A stretch of 64,000 nt of DNA from Aestuariibius sp. HNIBRBA575 (GCF_040932005.1 NZ_CP162415.1:1-64000), one strand, 5' to 3'; positions 35,342 through 44,468 are shown, counted from the stretch's first letter. Numbers and translations: made by a program. Notes: generated by a model not told the origin, from the sequence alone.

Positions 35342-35608
35342 ATGACAAATCCTTTTTCAGGCCGTGTGCCTGCTCTTGCCGGGCCCGCGATGGACATCGT
35401 TCCGGTTGTACCAAATGATGGGGCTGACCTGACCCAAGGCGCGGTTGCTTTGTATGTTGAAACCGGTGGGGCGCTACAGGTCACATCCGTGTTGGGATCT
35501 GTGCGCAACGTCAATGTTGCAGATAACAGCATCCTGCCTGTGGGCGTGTTACGCGTGCATGCAACGGGCACCACAGCAACAGGCATCCATGCACTGGTGG
35601 TCAGCTAA
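35342..35608 (+). CDS. GTA-type spike base protein (Rcc01079 family)
   Basis: 88 residues from the ATG at 35342, with AGGAG seven bases upstream. The pattern is GPAMDIVPVVPNDGADL, then ALYVETGGALQV and LPVGVLRVHATGTTATGIHALV. I recognise it as the small spike-base protein of the gene transfer agent of Rhodobacterales (Rcc01079-like), a beta-rich tail-fibre base. Here it stands outside any phage or GTA cluster. Its last base is the first base of the next start codon, so the two form a coupled pair. Confidence 0.75.
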   Translation: MTNPFSGRVPALAGPAMDIVPVVPNDGADLTQGAVALYVETGGALQVTSVLGSVRNVNVADNSILPVGVLRVHATGTTATGIHALVVS

Positions 35609-36381
35609 TGTTTGGAATCGGCTTTGATGTGCCCACGCTGGCTGTGCGACGCAAGGCCAGCGGGGCGGCGGGACCCACCCTGCCCGCGTTGTCCGGTTTG
35701 ATCGGGCTTTATGATGCGGCTGATGTCGGGACATTGGCACAGAATTCAAATGGGACCGGCGCGGTTGCCATCGGTGATCCGGTTGGGCATTGGGCATCGG
35801 CGGGGATGGGCCCTGTGAACGTGTCACAATCCATAACAGGTCGCCGTCCAATCCTGCAAAGTGACGGATCGCGGTATTGGTTTGAATGTGATGGTTCAGA
35901 TGACATGCTGGAAAACACATCCGTTGCGGTCAGCCCCAGTTTTACAATTGTGATGGCGGTGCATGTTGATGTGATCAACAATTACACATCCGGCGTGTTT
36001 TCGCTGGATGCGGCCAATGATTTTCAGATCCAGTCGGCGCATTCCTCGCAGATGCGGTTTGGCGTCGGCGCCAGCAATCTGGGGTTCAGCATGGGTGCGC
36101 AATCAGTGGATTATGCCAATCAGGATCTGGTTATGACGTTTTCACTGGATGCGGTTGCGGGAACGGCTGTGCTGCGTTTGAACGGTGCGGTTGTGAACAC
36201 CCAAACCGGCTATAATGGCGGATTATCGGCGACCCAGAAAATGCGGTTTATGGTCAACCGGGGCGCCGGAAACGAAGTGGGGGGGCGGCTTTATCGTGCG
36301 GCCGTATGGAACGGGGCGGCCAACGTAGAAATTGCTGCTGCGGAAACCTGGGTTGGTGCCGGGGCAGGTTTGTCATTGTGA
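35608..36381 (+). CDS. LamG/concanavalin-like domain protein paired with the spike base protein
   Basis: 257 residues, no signal peptide. After ~35 residues it has GLIGLYDAADVGTLAQ, then a beta-sandwich pattern (FTIVMAVHVD, GVFSLDAANDFQIQ, LVMTFSLDAVAGTAVLRLNGAVV, GGRLYRAAVWNGA) characteristic of LamG or concanavalin A-like lectin domains. Phage and GTA tail proteins often carry such domains for glycan binding. It overlaps the spike-base gene by one base, so it probably forms the receptor-binding part fitted onto that base. Its cellular use here is unknown. Confidence 0.65.
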   Translation: MFGIGFDVPTLAVRRKASGAAGPTLPALSGLIGLYDAADVGTLAQNSNGTGAVAIGDPVGHWASAGMGPVNVSQSITGRRPILQSDGSRYWFECDGSDDMLENTSVAVSPSFTIVMAVHVDVINNYTSGVFSLDAANDFQIQSAHSSQMRFGVGASNLGFSMGAQSVDYANQDLVMTFSLDAVAGTAVLRLNGAVVNTQTGYNGGLSATQKMRFMVNRGAGNEVGGRLYRAAVWNGAANVEIAAAETWVGAGAGLSL

Positions 36382-36579
36382 CGCCATGATCAGTCCCTGA
36401 GTGCTATTTGCAATCCTGTATGAGTGATTTCGTTTGGGCGATGCCGTCGGAATAAGGCATTGAAAACATACCCATGTTGGGTTACAAAAAGACGCATAAA
36501 AACACCTTTAATTTCAATGCGTTGTGTGGTCTGCCTCACTTTTAGTATTTCTCGGAGACGGTTGGATGATACGCCAGAC

Positions 36580-37335
36580 ATGACAGAGCTCACTTCAGAG
36601 ATTGCCGTTCAGGATTTTTTGGGCGTGTCGTTTTCCATTTCGACACGTGACGCATGGTTGCAGGTCCTTACCAATCCCCGGTTAGATCGCTTTGGATATT
36701 TGGTCACGCCCAATGTTGACCACATCGTGATGTCGGCCAAGTTTCCTGAACGCACGCAGTTATTACAATCAGCAGATTGGCGTGTATGTGACAGCCGCAT
36801 CCTGGCGATGCTGGCCCGGTTTCGTGGTCTTCAACTGATGCCATTTCCGGGATCGGACATGGTGCAGGCCCTGTTGCAAGACCCCAGAAGCCCGGCGCTC
36901 AGGATTGCGATTATTGGCCCTGCGCAGGATGATTTTGAAATTCTGTGCCAGAAATTCCCGGATCACAATTTTGTCTTTGTGCAGGCCCCGGTCATGCGCA
37001 GAGGGGACGCGGATTGGCAGGAAACATTGCAACGGGCAGAGGCGGCAGAGGCCGATATTCTGTTGCTGTGTCTGTCTTTTCCCAAACAAGAAGAATTCGC
37101 GTTGGATCTGCGCAGTCGTGGGCATGTGCATGGTATTGGCATGTGTGTCGGGGCTAGCGTTGATTTCCTGACGGGGCGTCAAAAACGTGCGCCGCGCTGG
37201 GTCAATCGGATTGGCATGGAATGGGCTTGGCGGTTGCTGCAAAATCCCCGGCGACTTTGGAAACGGTATCTTGTGGAGGGGCCTAAAATCTTTGTGCTCT
37301 TTCTCAAAGACCTGCGTGCGTCTCGGTCAGGTTAG
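36580..37335 (+). CDS. WecB/TagA/CpsF family glycosyltransferase (GT26)
   Basis: 251 residues from the ATG at 36580; upstream in-frame codons lack family similarity, and a TTG at 36562 with GGAG before it is an alternative. Family blocks: YLVTPNVDHIVMSAK with the catalytic aspartate, RVCDSRILAMLARFRG, IAIIGPAQDDFEILCQKFP, LLLLCLSFPKQEEFAL and GVGASVDFLTG-like MCVGASVDFLTGRQKRAPRW. Members transfer ManNAc, ManNAcA or glucuronate-type sugars to a lipid-linked acceptor. It is followed by a sulfotransferase only 2 nt away. Confidence 0.9.
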   Translation: MTELTSEIAVQDFLGVSFSISTRDAWLQVLTNPRLDRFGYLVTPNVDHIVMSAKFPERTQLLQSADWRVCDSRILAMLARFRGLQLMPFPGSDMVQALLQDPRSPALRIAIIGPAQDDFEILCQKFPDHNFVFVQAPVMRRGDADWQETLQRAEAAEADILLLCLSFPKQEEFALDLRSRGHVHGIGMCVGASVDFLTGRQKRAPRWVNRIGMEWAWRLLQNPRRLWKRYLVEGPKIFVLFLKDLRASRSG

Positions 37336-37337
37336 CT

Positions 37338-38162
37338 ATGGATTTGTCCGATCACCCTGTTCACAGGATCGCCGCAACGGGCCGAGACCTTCTTTGGGGG
37401 CGTTGGCATCACGATCGCATCAGTCACAAAGGCTATGCGTTTGAGGCGCGGATATATCTCAAAAGCATCCGGGGCCTGCGGACGCCAAAGAAATTTGTGA
37501 TCATTGGCCGGCCCAGATCCGGCACAACTTTGCTGGTGCGGTTGCTCAATCAGGTTGATGCAATCAGCTGCCATGGTGAAATTCTGCATCATGCGGTTGC
37601 CAACCCTGTTCGGTTTCTGGATCTGCATGCCCGAACGCGGCCTGATAGCGCCGAATGTGTCGGGGCCAAGATCATTTCCTATCAGATGTTTCAAGTGCAA
37701 CGCCTAAAGGATCACACCCGGTTTCTGACTCAATTGGCGCAGCGTGGGTTTCAGTTCATCCATGCGCGGCGCAACACGTTTGATCAATGTCTGAGCCTGT
37801 CGACCGCCCAGAAATCCCAAACCTATCATGTGGCGCAGGGCGCTTCGGATCGGTCATTGGAAATGGCGTTGGATGTGGATCAATTTATCCAACAGGTGCG
37901 TTGGAATCTGGCGATGCTGGATTACGAAACCCAGCTATTGGCCCGCTTTGATCCCTTTGTGGTGCACTATGATACGGACCTGAAACAGCCACAAAATCAT
38001 CAGCAGACAATCGATGGTATTTGCGCATGGCTTGGGCAGGCGTCAAATGCGGTGCAGGCGGATTTGAAACGGACCAGCCGCATGACCACGATCACCAATC
38101 AGGATGTCTTGAAACGGGCCATCCAACAGGCCGGATTGTCACAAGCCCTGACGGATGGTTGA
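37338..38162 (+). CDS. sulfotransferase (2)
   Basis: 274 residues. The PAPS 5'-phosphosulfate loop is FVIIGRPRSGTTLLVRLLN (residues ~53-71), and the HARRNTFDQCLSLS segment fits the 3'-phosphate site. It is similar to Stf0/NodH-type bacterial carbohydrate sulfotransferases. It is coupled to the GT26 gene 2 nt upstream and converges on a second sulfotransferase, with one base between the stop codons. Confidence 0.85.
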   Translation: MDLSDHPVHRIAATGRDLLWGRWHHDRISHKGYAFEARIYLKSIRGLRTPKKFVIIGRPRSGTTLLVRLLNQVDAISCHGEILHHAVANPVRFLDLHARTRPDSAECVGAKIISYQMFQVQRLKDHTRFLTQLAQRGFQFIHARRNTFDQCLSLSTAQKSQTYHVAQGASDRSLEMALDVDQFIQQVRWNLAMLDYETQLLARFDPFVVHYDTDLKQPQNHQQTIDGICAWLGQASNAVQADLKRTSRMTTITNQDVLKRAIQQAGLSQALTDG

Positions 38163-38163
38163 T

Positions 38164-39117
38164 CTATTTTAGCTGTGCTTGGTGGATTTGATTGATCTGC
38201 GTTTGCAGATGCATATGCCAGCGTTTCAGCTTTAGAACACGGGTTAGGCGGGCGGACAGGAAACGCCAGAACCCAAACCTGCGGCTGTTAAACATCCAGT
38301 GATATCTCTTTTGGCGCAGGCGCATGATCCTGCGTTCCAAAGCGCCGGGAAACCGCCCTGCCCCATTGGGCTGATAGCCACTTTGTTGGAGCAGCGGACC
38401 AATGCGACCTTCTAACAGGGCGATGTCATCTGCGGTGCATTTGCTGCGCCACTGGGCAATCAGATTGGGGTCCGGCGGGGCATAGGTGCTGGTTTCATGA
38501 TAGCGCAGCATCTGTGGATCCATAGGGTGACCCAAAAATTGGCAAACCCGGTTCAGGTGTGTGTCCAGATCACTCAGCAAATCTTCGTAGCGTAATGTCA
38601 GGACCTGATCGGAGGGTAGATCACCCGTATTGTCCTGCCAGCTTTGTTCTGTTTCGATCCAATGTTTGCCTGCAAAAAACAGGTTATAGCCCCAGCCCAT
38701 ATGAATAGAGGATCGCGCCACATCCCGGGGATCGCGCAGCACATGGATCAGCTTTGTGTTTGGGGCAATCTTCAACAGCTTGTCGATATGGCGGTGGATG
38801 TTGATGGTGACAACCGAAGCACCCTGACCCTGCGCGCGCAGCTGATCAAAGAAGTTGTGCAACAAATCCACACCGTGGATGCTATCCGGTATGATCAGAC
38901 CTTTGGCCTGAAAAATCCGATCCATGCGCAGTTTTTCCAGATCGTAGGACCACCCGGTTGGGTGGCTGTCATCCGGGTGCAGATGATCAAACAGAAAATC
39001 CATTTCGCCGGGATTGGCGATCTGGGGATGTGCATCCAGCATCAGACGAAACAATGTCGTTCCAGATCGCAACGCGCCGTAGATAAAAACAATTTCGCAA
39101 GGCGGCATAAGGGGCAT
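38164..39117 (-). CDS. sulfotransferase (3)
   Basis: 317 residues. It has FIYGALRSGTTLFRLMLDAHPQI (PAPS loop, residues ~10-32) and LIHVLRDPRDVARSSIH (3'-phosphate-binding RDPRD with serine), the classic pair of the sulfotransferase family (PF00685/PF13469 type). The C-terminal ~50 residues are strongly basic. It is 4 nt downstream of the exosortase gene and so probably in its operon, an unusual partner. Confidence 0.9.
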   Translation of the reverse strand: MPLMPPCEIVFIYGALRSGTTLFRLMLDAHPQIANPGEMDFLFDHLHPDDSHPTGWSYDLEKLRMDRIFQAKGLIIPDSIHGVDLLHNFFDQLRAQGQGASVVTINIHRHIDKLLKIAPNTKLIHVLRDPRDVARSSIHMGWGYNLFFAGKHWIETEQSWQDNTGDLPSDQVLTLRYEDLLSDLDTHLNRVCQFLGHPMDPQMLRYHETSTYAPPDPNLIAQWRSKCTADDIALLEGRIGPLLQQSGYQPNGAGRFPGALERRIMRLRQKRYHWMFNSRRFGFWRFLSARLTRVLKLKRWHMHLQTQINQIHQAQLK

Positions 39118-39121
39118 AATA

Positions 39122-40726
39122 CTATCCGTCGATGGGGCTTAGCGGTGGGACAAAACGAGGCAGCACGTCGATGGTGTGAAGGAACATTTCTTGCAATCGG
39201 ACTTCGGCTTCGGCCTCGGATTCGCCGGGCATGATTTGGGTGGTCAAACGCACCAGCGCCCCATCGGTGCGCTGCACAGTCAGCCCATCCCATAACAGCA
39301 GCAATTTGGCGCGAAAATCCCACGCCACGTGGCGGCCATGCTGTTCAAACCAGTAATAGACCAGCATCCGGGATTCACCCTTTTGGATGACAGCACGGTT
39401 CAGGCGGAACTCTTCGCTCAGATCCAGCTGCGGCCCAACGTCAATCCGATCCAAACTGGCAATTTCCCAACCGGCACCGGGCAGACAGATTTCGGGGGAA
39501 TGAATGCCGCCTTTGGTTTGGTCTTCGTAATAGGCCGAAAAGAAATCGACCGGAATGGTGCCCGGTTTGCGGAAACTGGCCCCATAATAATCATCCGCCG
39601 CAAGGCTGGCTTCGATCGCGGCCCCATAACGGGGGGATGGCGTGGCTTTCCAATCCTCAAAGCTGAGCGGGTAAAGCGCAAAGGGATCGCGATCGACCAG
39701 CTGTTGTTGGGCCGTTGGACGCAGGGCCCAAGCACCCGCCATGACAGCTGTGATCAGCGCCCCTACGATCAGCGCACGGGACGGTTCCACCAAACGGATG
39801 CGCAGGAATTGCGGCCACAGCCCATCTGTGTCCAGATCCAACGCTTCGAGCAGGGACATTTTATTGCGCTGAATTTTCAACATCAGCCAGGCCAGCACAA
39901 ACAGCAGAATGACGCTGGCCATAAAGATCACCCAGCCTTCAAAGAAGTGGCTGAACCCTTCCAGATAGCCTTCGCCCAGATGTTGGACCAACACGCCGGC
40001 AATGGCGATACGGACCGAATTCATCCCAACAGTGATTGGGGCTGCAGCCAGCAACAGCACCGCTTTGTGCCAGGTGGGGCCGCGATACAGCACAGCAAAG
40101 ACATAAGAAAACGACATGATCGGGAACAGGTAGCGCAGGCCGGAACAGGCTTCGGCGACGTGTAATTTGATCACGCCCAGATCAATGATGTTGCCGTCCA
40201 AAAACACCGGGACATTCAGCAATGTCAGCAAGGACACACCCAGTTCGGATGAAATTCCCTGTAGGACGGTCGACAATTTATAATAGATCACACCGGGCAG
40301 CGGCAGCATATAGACCAGATGTAAAACCGGGGGCCAATGATGTTTGCCCTGCGCCCAGCCAAATGAAATCAACAGGATCGCCCCGACCCACAGGATGGTG
40401 GCATAGGCGACCACATCGCTGATCTGAGACAGCTTGCCCAAGGCGCCAAACAGCAAAGCGATGATCAATAGGATCAGACCGGGCCAGCGGTTGACCGGGC
40501 CGGTTTGAATAGGGTCGGTTTTCAATTGGCGCAGGAACAGCAGCGCCGACAAAACCGGGATCAGCGGCCCATGGCTATATTCCGGGGTGGCCCAGGCCAG
40601 GCGCAGCGCATCCAGACCTTCGTAGAAAAACACCCCCGCTGCCAAAGTTGCCAGCGCCAGCCAAAACATCCCGGCCGTGCTGATAAATGTCTGTGGGCTT
40701 GGGCGGGTTGTGGCTGTGTCGGTCAT
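39122..40726 (-). CDS. xrtD: exosortase XrtD fused to an EpsI domain (VPLPA-CTERM type)
   Basis: 534 residues. The N-terminal ~300 residues are an integral membrane exosortase with about eight helices. The transpeptidase-like residues are visible: Cys194 in VAEACSGLRYL, Arg239 in NSVRIAI and His260 in FSHFFEGW. The C-terminal ~200 residues are an EpsI domain (FEDWKATPSPRYG, FFSAYYEDQTKGGIHSPEICLPGAGWEI, YYWFEQ). This fusion is known from VPLPA-CTERM-specific exosortases. Exosortases cut C-terminal tripartite signals and probably attach proteins to an extracellular polymer. A matching target lies just upstream at 40860, and a full EPS set follows. Confidence 0.93.
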   Translation of the reverse strand: MTDTATTRPSPQTFISTAGMFWLALATLAAGVFFYEGLDALRLAWATPEYSHGPLIPVLSALLFLRQLKTDPIQTGPVNRWPGLILLIIALLFGALGKLSQISDVVAYATILWVGAILLISFGWAQGKHHWPPVLHLVYMLPLPGVIYYKLSTVLQGISSELGVSLLTLLNVPVFLDGNIIDLGVIKLHVAEACSGLRYLFPIMSFSYVFAVLYRGPTWHKAVLLLAAAPITVGMNSVRIAIAGVLVQHLGEGYLEGFSHFFEGWVIFMASVILLFVLAWLMLKIQRNKMSLLEALDLDTDGLWPQFLRIRLVEPSRALIVGALITAVMAGAWALRPTAQQQLVDRDPFALYPLSFEDWKATPSPRYGAAIEASLAADDYYGASFRKPGTIPVDFFSAYYEDQTKGGIHSPEICLPGAGWEIASLDRIDVGPQLDLSEEFRLNRAVIQKGESRMLVYYWFEQHGRHVAWDFRAKLLLLWDGLTVQRTDGALVRLTTQIMPGESEAEAEVRLQEMFLHTIDVLPRFVPPLSPIDG

Positions 40727-40847
40727 AAAGGGCCCAATAATCTATTGGCGCAGGGATATCCCGGCCTGTACTCAAATTAGCTTATGAATGTGCTGTCGAC
40801 AAAAGAAAATCCCCCACTGCCGGCGGGCAATGAGGGATCCAATCTCG

Positions 40848-40870
40848 AAAAAGCCGAAATTAGGCTTTTT
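40848..40870. terminator. bidirectional terminator hairpin at the lectin stop codon
   Basis: AAAAAGCC (40848-40855) pairs with GGCTTTTT (40863-40870) around a 7-nt loop that contains the lectin stop codon. T runs flank it on both strands. It should end the lectin transcript before the exosortase gene. Confidence 0.75.
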
Positions 40871-41414
40871 TGTTTTTCCGACGCTTGGCAAAGGCCAGCA
40901 GACCCAGCGCACCAGCGGCCAGTGGCAGGCCAGCAGGAACGGGTACAGGTGGAATATAGCTCGTGTATTCAACCAGATAGGCATAAACGTGGTTGCCGTT
41001 ATTGCCGTTCACATCAACCCACTCGCCAGTGCCGTCTTCTAGGAACACGTGGTCCTGACCCGCATAGTTCGACTGCGGAGCGCCGTTGCGCCAGTTGGTA
41101 TATGTGAATGGGTTGCCAGCTTCTGGACCATCGATCCATTCAAAATCGCCTTCAACAGCCATATCGTTGCCACCGGTCCAGTAACGGGCCGCGTTGCCAA
41201 ATGTGGATTCGATGAACGCTTGTTCCGCGGCGTCAGTGATCGTGACCAAGTAGCCACCCAACGACATCGCACCAAGGAAAGCGCCAAAATGTGTCTCTTG
41301 AGTTTCGACAACTTCGTACCAGTGGCCGTTACCTGCGAATTGCACCGGAAGTGCAGATGCAGCTGAGCCCGCGGAAATTGCGGTCGCTGCAAGAATGGTT
41401 TTTGCAAAATTCAT
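40860..41414 (-). CDS. C-type lectin-like protein with VPLPA-CTERM sorting signal
   Basis: 184 residues. A Sec signal peptide (to about ASA at residue 21) precedes a C-type lectin-like domain: GGYLVTITDAAEQAFIESTF, YWTGGND, FEWIDGPEAGNPFTYTNW and GQDHVFLEDGTGEWVDV. The canonical EPN/QPD sugar-selecting triplet is replaced by APQ. The C-terminus is a tripartite sorting signal: VPVPAGLPLAAGALGLLAFA followed by KRRKNKK. It is the obvious substrate of the XrtD exosortase encoded next to it, which would remove the tail and release or attach the lectin at the surface. It could bind the secreted polysaccharide. Confidence 0.93.
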   Translation of the reverse strand: MNFAKTILAATAISAGSAASALPVQFAGNGHWYEVVETQETHFGAFLGAMSLGGYLVTITDAAEQAFIESTFGNAARYWTGGNDMAVEGDFEWIDGPEAGNPFTYTNWRNGAPQSNYAGQDHVFLEDGTGEWVDVNGNNGNHVYAYLVEYTSYIPPVPVPAGLPLAAGALGLLAFAKRRKNKKA

Positions 41415-41675
41415 TTCAATTTCCTAACCCATGCGGCCAGCTTTCTGACCTATTCACCCTCAAGCCGACAGCAAAGCATGCGTGACCTTTCGGGAAATTC
41501 CTTAACATCATTAATATAATTTTCATCAAACGGCAAAGATATTGTCGGCCGTTAACCAAAAAAACGAAGGTTTTTAAGGATATTTGGGCGCTTTCTGCGA
41601 GAGCTAATGTAGTAGACGCAACTCTTGCGTGTGTTTTTGTGTCTGTGCCCCAATTTTACGAATCGAAGCACGAAT

Positions 41676-42350
41676 CTAGGAATTTTGCCGGGGCAAAGCG
41701 GCCATTGTCGTCATTCCGGCAACAAAACCACCCAGATGCGCCTCCCAGGCGAGGCCGCCATCCAAGGCATAATACATCACCACATTGATGAAGGTCAGCG
41801 CCGTTAAAGGCCAAATTAAATCCCGTATATAATCGCGCCAGGTCGGGTCCGGTTCTGAGGCGTCCCGCTCTGTTGTGCGCAGCCAGATCACGGCCCCGGC
41901 CAAGGCAAACAATGCCCCTGACGCGCCCACCATTGGAAACGGGCGTGTGGTCAAAACCGCATGGCCCACCGCCCCGCCCAGAACCCCGGCGCAATAGATG
42001 GCAATAAACCGACGTGGGCTGACATCTTCGAGCAGGGTGCGTCCAAGCCCCCAAAGCGTGAGCGCGTTCATGCCCAGATGCAGCATTCCGGTATGCACAA
42101 ATCCATAGGTGAAAAACATCGCAATGGTCTGACCGGGATAATTGGGCCGCCAATCCCCCAAAAGCCCGGCCCAAAACGCAAAGTTTTGATACATCTTGCC
42201 GCGCAAAAACGGCAAATCGCCCCCCAAAAGACCCAATAAAAACAACAGGATTTCCGGCAAAGCATAAAGACACAAAAGACCAATCAACAGGGCATGCCCT
42301 ATGGTGTTTTGAGTGGGATTATGAACTGACCCTGCGCCCGGTTGGGCCAT
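41676..42350 (-). CDS. rhomboid family intramembrane serine protease
   Basis: 224 residues with about six membrane helices. The rhomboid catalytic dyad is Ser144 in VGASGALFAL (GxSG) and His205 in EAHLGGFVAG; the HTGMLHLGMNALTLW block (H..N motif) is also present. Rhomboids cleave transmembrane segments within the bilayer. It lies between the exosortase/lectin pair and the outer-membrane barrel gene of the EPS set, all on the minus strand. A link to processing of surface proteins is possible, but many such genes are simply neighbours. Confidence 0.93.
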   Translation of the reverse strand: MAQPGAGSVHNPTQNTIGHALLIGLLCLYALPEILLFLLGLLGGDLPFLRGKMYQNFAFWAGLLGDWRPNYPGQTIAMFFTYGFVHTGMLHLGMNALTLWGLGRTLLEDVSPRRFIAIYCAGVLGGAVGHAVLTTRPFPMVGASGALFALAGAVIWLRTTERDASEPDPTWRDYIRDLIWPLTALTFINVVMYYALDGGLAWEAHLGGFVAGMTTMAALPRQNS

Positions 42351-42412
42351 GTTGCCTGCCTTGTTTCATATATGTCCTGCCCCTTAGATAAGGGGGCAAC
42401 ACGCAAATGACA

Positions 42413-42430
42413 GCCCCCTCTTGTGGGGGC
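42413..42430. repeat. GC-rich hairpin between barrel gene and rhomboid gene
   Basis: GCCCCC-TCTTGT-GGGGGC lies just after the barrel stop codon. It is a strong 6-bp stem without a T tract, so it may be a 3'-end stabiliser or a weak terminator. Confidence 0.5.
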
Positions 42431-42448
42431 GATCGGTTGGTTTCAGGC

Positions 42449-43825
42449 CTAATGTAACCGACCCAGGGACCGCTGGAAGGAAATGGTGATCCCGTTGGAA
42501 TGGGCGGTTTCATCTGCCGTATTGCGCGAAAACCGACGTTCCAGCGCGACCGATAGCGTGGCATCATCGTTCAGCTGGCGCTGATATGTGGCGCTGGCCT
42601 GGGCACTAAACTGGTCGTCGATTTCAAACGCGTCATGGCTGGCGCTCAGGCCAAAGTTCAGCTGGGATTGCGCATTGAGCTGCTGGATCATCTGCCCGCG
42701 CAACTGGCTGCGTTCCGTCACATCGCCGTCATTGGCCACATTGGCCTGACGTGACAGGCCCAGCGTCACGGCAGCATCCGGGCGGTCGATCCGCAAATCC
42801 AGCGTGCCAATCCAGGATGTGGCGTCATCTTCGCGCCAGACATAGCCGAGGCTGGATTCGATTGTGCCCAGTGACCAATCCGCATCCCGGGACAGGGTCA
42901 GGGTCTGGCGGGTGCCCCCTGCCTTGACGGTTTGATCCAGGGCAATGCCGTATTCGCCGCGCCGATCCTCACGGAAGGCGGCGATGGACCATGTCGACCC
43001 ATCTTGTTGCGTGGTGTCGCTGGTGGTTTGCGTCTCTACTGATCGTTGGCCAAAAGACAGGTTCAGACGGGTGACCTGATCCAGCTGAAAATCCGTGCTC
43101 AGCCGGGCGGCCTGTGTGATCCGCTGGGTGTCGTCGCTGTCATCCACATTGTAGTCAATGTGTTCCAGAACCAACCGCGTGGTGATGGCCGGGGTCAAAT
43201 CCGCGCTGATCGACAGGTTCCAATCCTGTTCCAGACTGTCATCATTTAGCAATGATGCGCCGGTGGAATGGTGGATATCCTTGGCGTCATAGGCAATCTG
43301 ATAGCGCAGCGGCATATCAATCCCGCCCTCAAAGTCGAGCCCCAGATTGGTCACTGCGCGGGTGCCGTCGGTTTGGGAAAACACAGGCGTGCCGGTGGAA
43401 TCCAGCGCCAGCGTCAGGTCCGAGACATCAAAGCGCTGGTAATTCAGGTCCAGCCCAACGGCATGCCGTGATGCGCGGGTATCAAAGCCCAGCGTCAGGC
43501 GGGGATCATCCAGCGCCAGCGCGCCATCCTGCGTGGTAAACCGGGTATCCGCGCCCAGCGACATCTGCGTGTTGCGCAGGTTCTGGTCATATTGATAGCC
43601 CAGCTGCCCCAGAAACTGGCTGGCACCGCTGGCATCAGATGTGTCCAGCGATGGGTTGCTGTCGGCGTCAAACACCAAACCATAGGTAAAGGTGGAATGC
43701 GGGCCTTGGGCGTCTTGGGCCAGAATGGGATAGGCCCCGCCAGCCCCGATTATTGCACAGCCCGTCACGGCCATAACGCGCCCCATCTGACGACGGGGGG
43801 CGGCGGTATTTTTCAGATATTGCAT
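42449..43825 (-). CDS. outer-membrane beta-barrel protein of the PEP-CTERM EPS type
   Basis: 458 residues. A signal peptide (VMAVTGCAIIGAGGAYPILAQ) is followed by many alternating-hydrophobic strands, consistent with a 16-18-stranded barrel: TYGLVFDADSNPSLDT, TRLVLEHIDYNVDDSDDTQ, TRLNLSFGQRSVET. Regular Asp/Thr-rich turns separate them. It resembles the outer-membrane proteins associated with PEP-CTERM/EPS loci (TIGR03016 type). It starts three bases after the Wza-like gene stop, so the two are co-translated. It may help the polymer cross the outer membrane. Confidence 0.75.
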   Translation of the reverse strand: MQYLKNTAAPRRQMGRVMAVTGCAIIGAGGAYPILAQDAQGPHSTFTYGLVFDADSNPSLDTSDASGASQFLGQLGYQYDQNLRNTQMSLGADTRFTTQDGALALDDPRLTLGFDTRASRHAVGLDLNYQRFDVSDLTLALDSTGTPVFSQTDGTRAVTNLGLDFEGGIDMPLRYQIAYDAKDIHHSTGASLLNDDSLEQDWNLSISADLTPAITTRLVLEHIDYNVDDSDDTQRITQAARLSTDFQLDQVTRLNLSFGQRSVETQTTSDTTQQDGSTWSIAAFREDRRGEYGIALDQTVKAGGTRQTLTLSRDADWSLGTIESSLGYVWREDDATSWIGTLDLRIDRPDAAVTLGLSRQANVANDGDVTERSQLRGQMIQQLNAQSQLNFGLSASHDAFEIDDQFSAQASATYQRQLNDDATLSVALERRFSRNTADETAHSNGITISFQRSLGRLH

Positions 43826-43828
43826 GGC

Positions 43829-44425
43829 TTATTCAAACAGGCGGCGTTCAGGCACCACGATCACGTCCCCGGCCGTCAGGCGGGTCGCGCCGGAAATACC
43901 CGTGCGGTTTTTGTAGTCAAACAAGAACACCCGTTCGGTTTCCGTTTCGCTGTCCACGCGGCGCAGTTCGACCCGTTTGGTGGCGGCAAAGCGGGTGAAC
44001 CCCCCGGCTTGGGCGATGGCCTGTAGCAGTGTGATGCCTTCTTCGACGGGCATGGCACCGGGGCCTTCGACTTCGCCCATGATATAGACCAGTTGTGGTT
44101 CGTCGGGTTCAGGGGCCACCGGGGCGGGGGGCGGCGCCAATTGGGCGACGCTGACATAAACGGTGGGCCGGGATGCAAAATCACCGGCAATCCGGTCGGT
44201 GATGCGCACGCGCAGACCTTCGGCGGTCATGCCAGAGGCGCGGATGGACCCGGCACCGGGGAAATTGATGGTCCCGTCAGGCAGCACCAGCAACACCCGG
44301 TTCAGAGCGTTGTCTTCGACAACTTCGATCTGCAATTGGTCGCCGGGTTGGATTTGATAGGCCAGTGCTGCGACTGGCAACAGCATCAAAAGACCCGCAA
44401 AGAAGGTGGTGAATAATCTGGTCAT
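43829..44425 (-). CDS. polysaccharide export protein, Wza-like (PEP-CTERM EPS type)
   Basis: 198 residues. It has a Sec signal peptide (LFTTFFAGLLMLLPVAALA) without a lipobox cysteine, then the poly_export domain (YQIQPGDQLQIEVVEDNALNR, VLPDGTINFPGAGSI) and an SLBB-like domain (VYIMGEVEGPGAMPVEEGITLLQAIAQAGGFT). It is short compared with Wza and has no C-terminal membrane helix, as in the periplasmic OPX proteins of PEP-CTERM loci. It would form the periplasmic channel ring together with the barrel protein downstream. Confidence 0.9.
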   Translation of the reverse strand: MTRLFTTFFAGLLMLLPVAALAYQIQPGDQLQIEVVEDNALNRVLLVLPDGTINFPGAGSIRASGMTAEGLRVRITDRIAGDFASRPTVYVSVAQLAPPPAPVAPEPDEPQLVYIMGEVEGPGAMPVEEGITLLQAIAQAGGFTRFAATKRVELRRVDSETETERVFLFDYKNRTGISGATRLTAGDVIVVPERRLFE

Positions 44426-44468
44426 GCCTCAATCCATTTGGAATTGTTTTGTTCTTTATACGCGTAAA

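Noticed and set aside
39329..40165. 278-codon plus-strand frame inside the exosortase gene
   Set aside because: It is antisense to clear membrane-protein coding sequence and has no ribosome site or recognisable domain.
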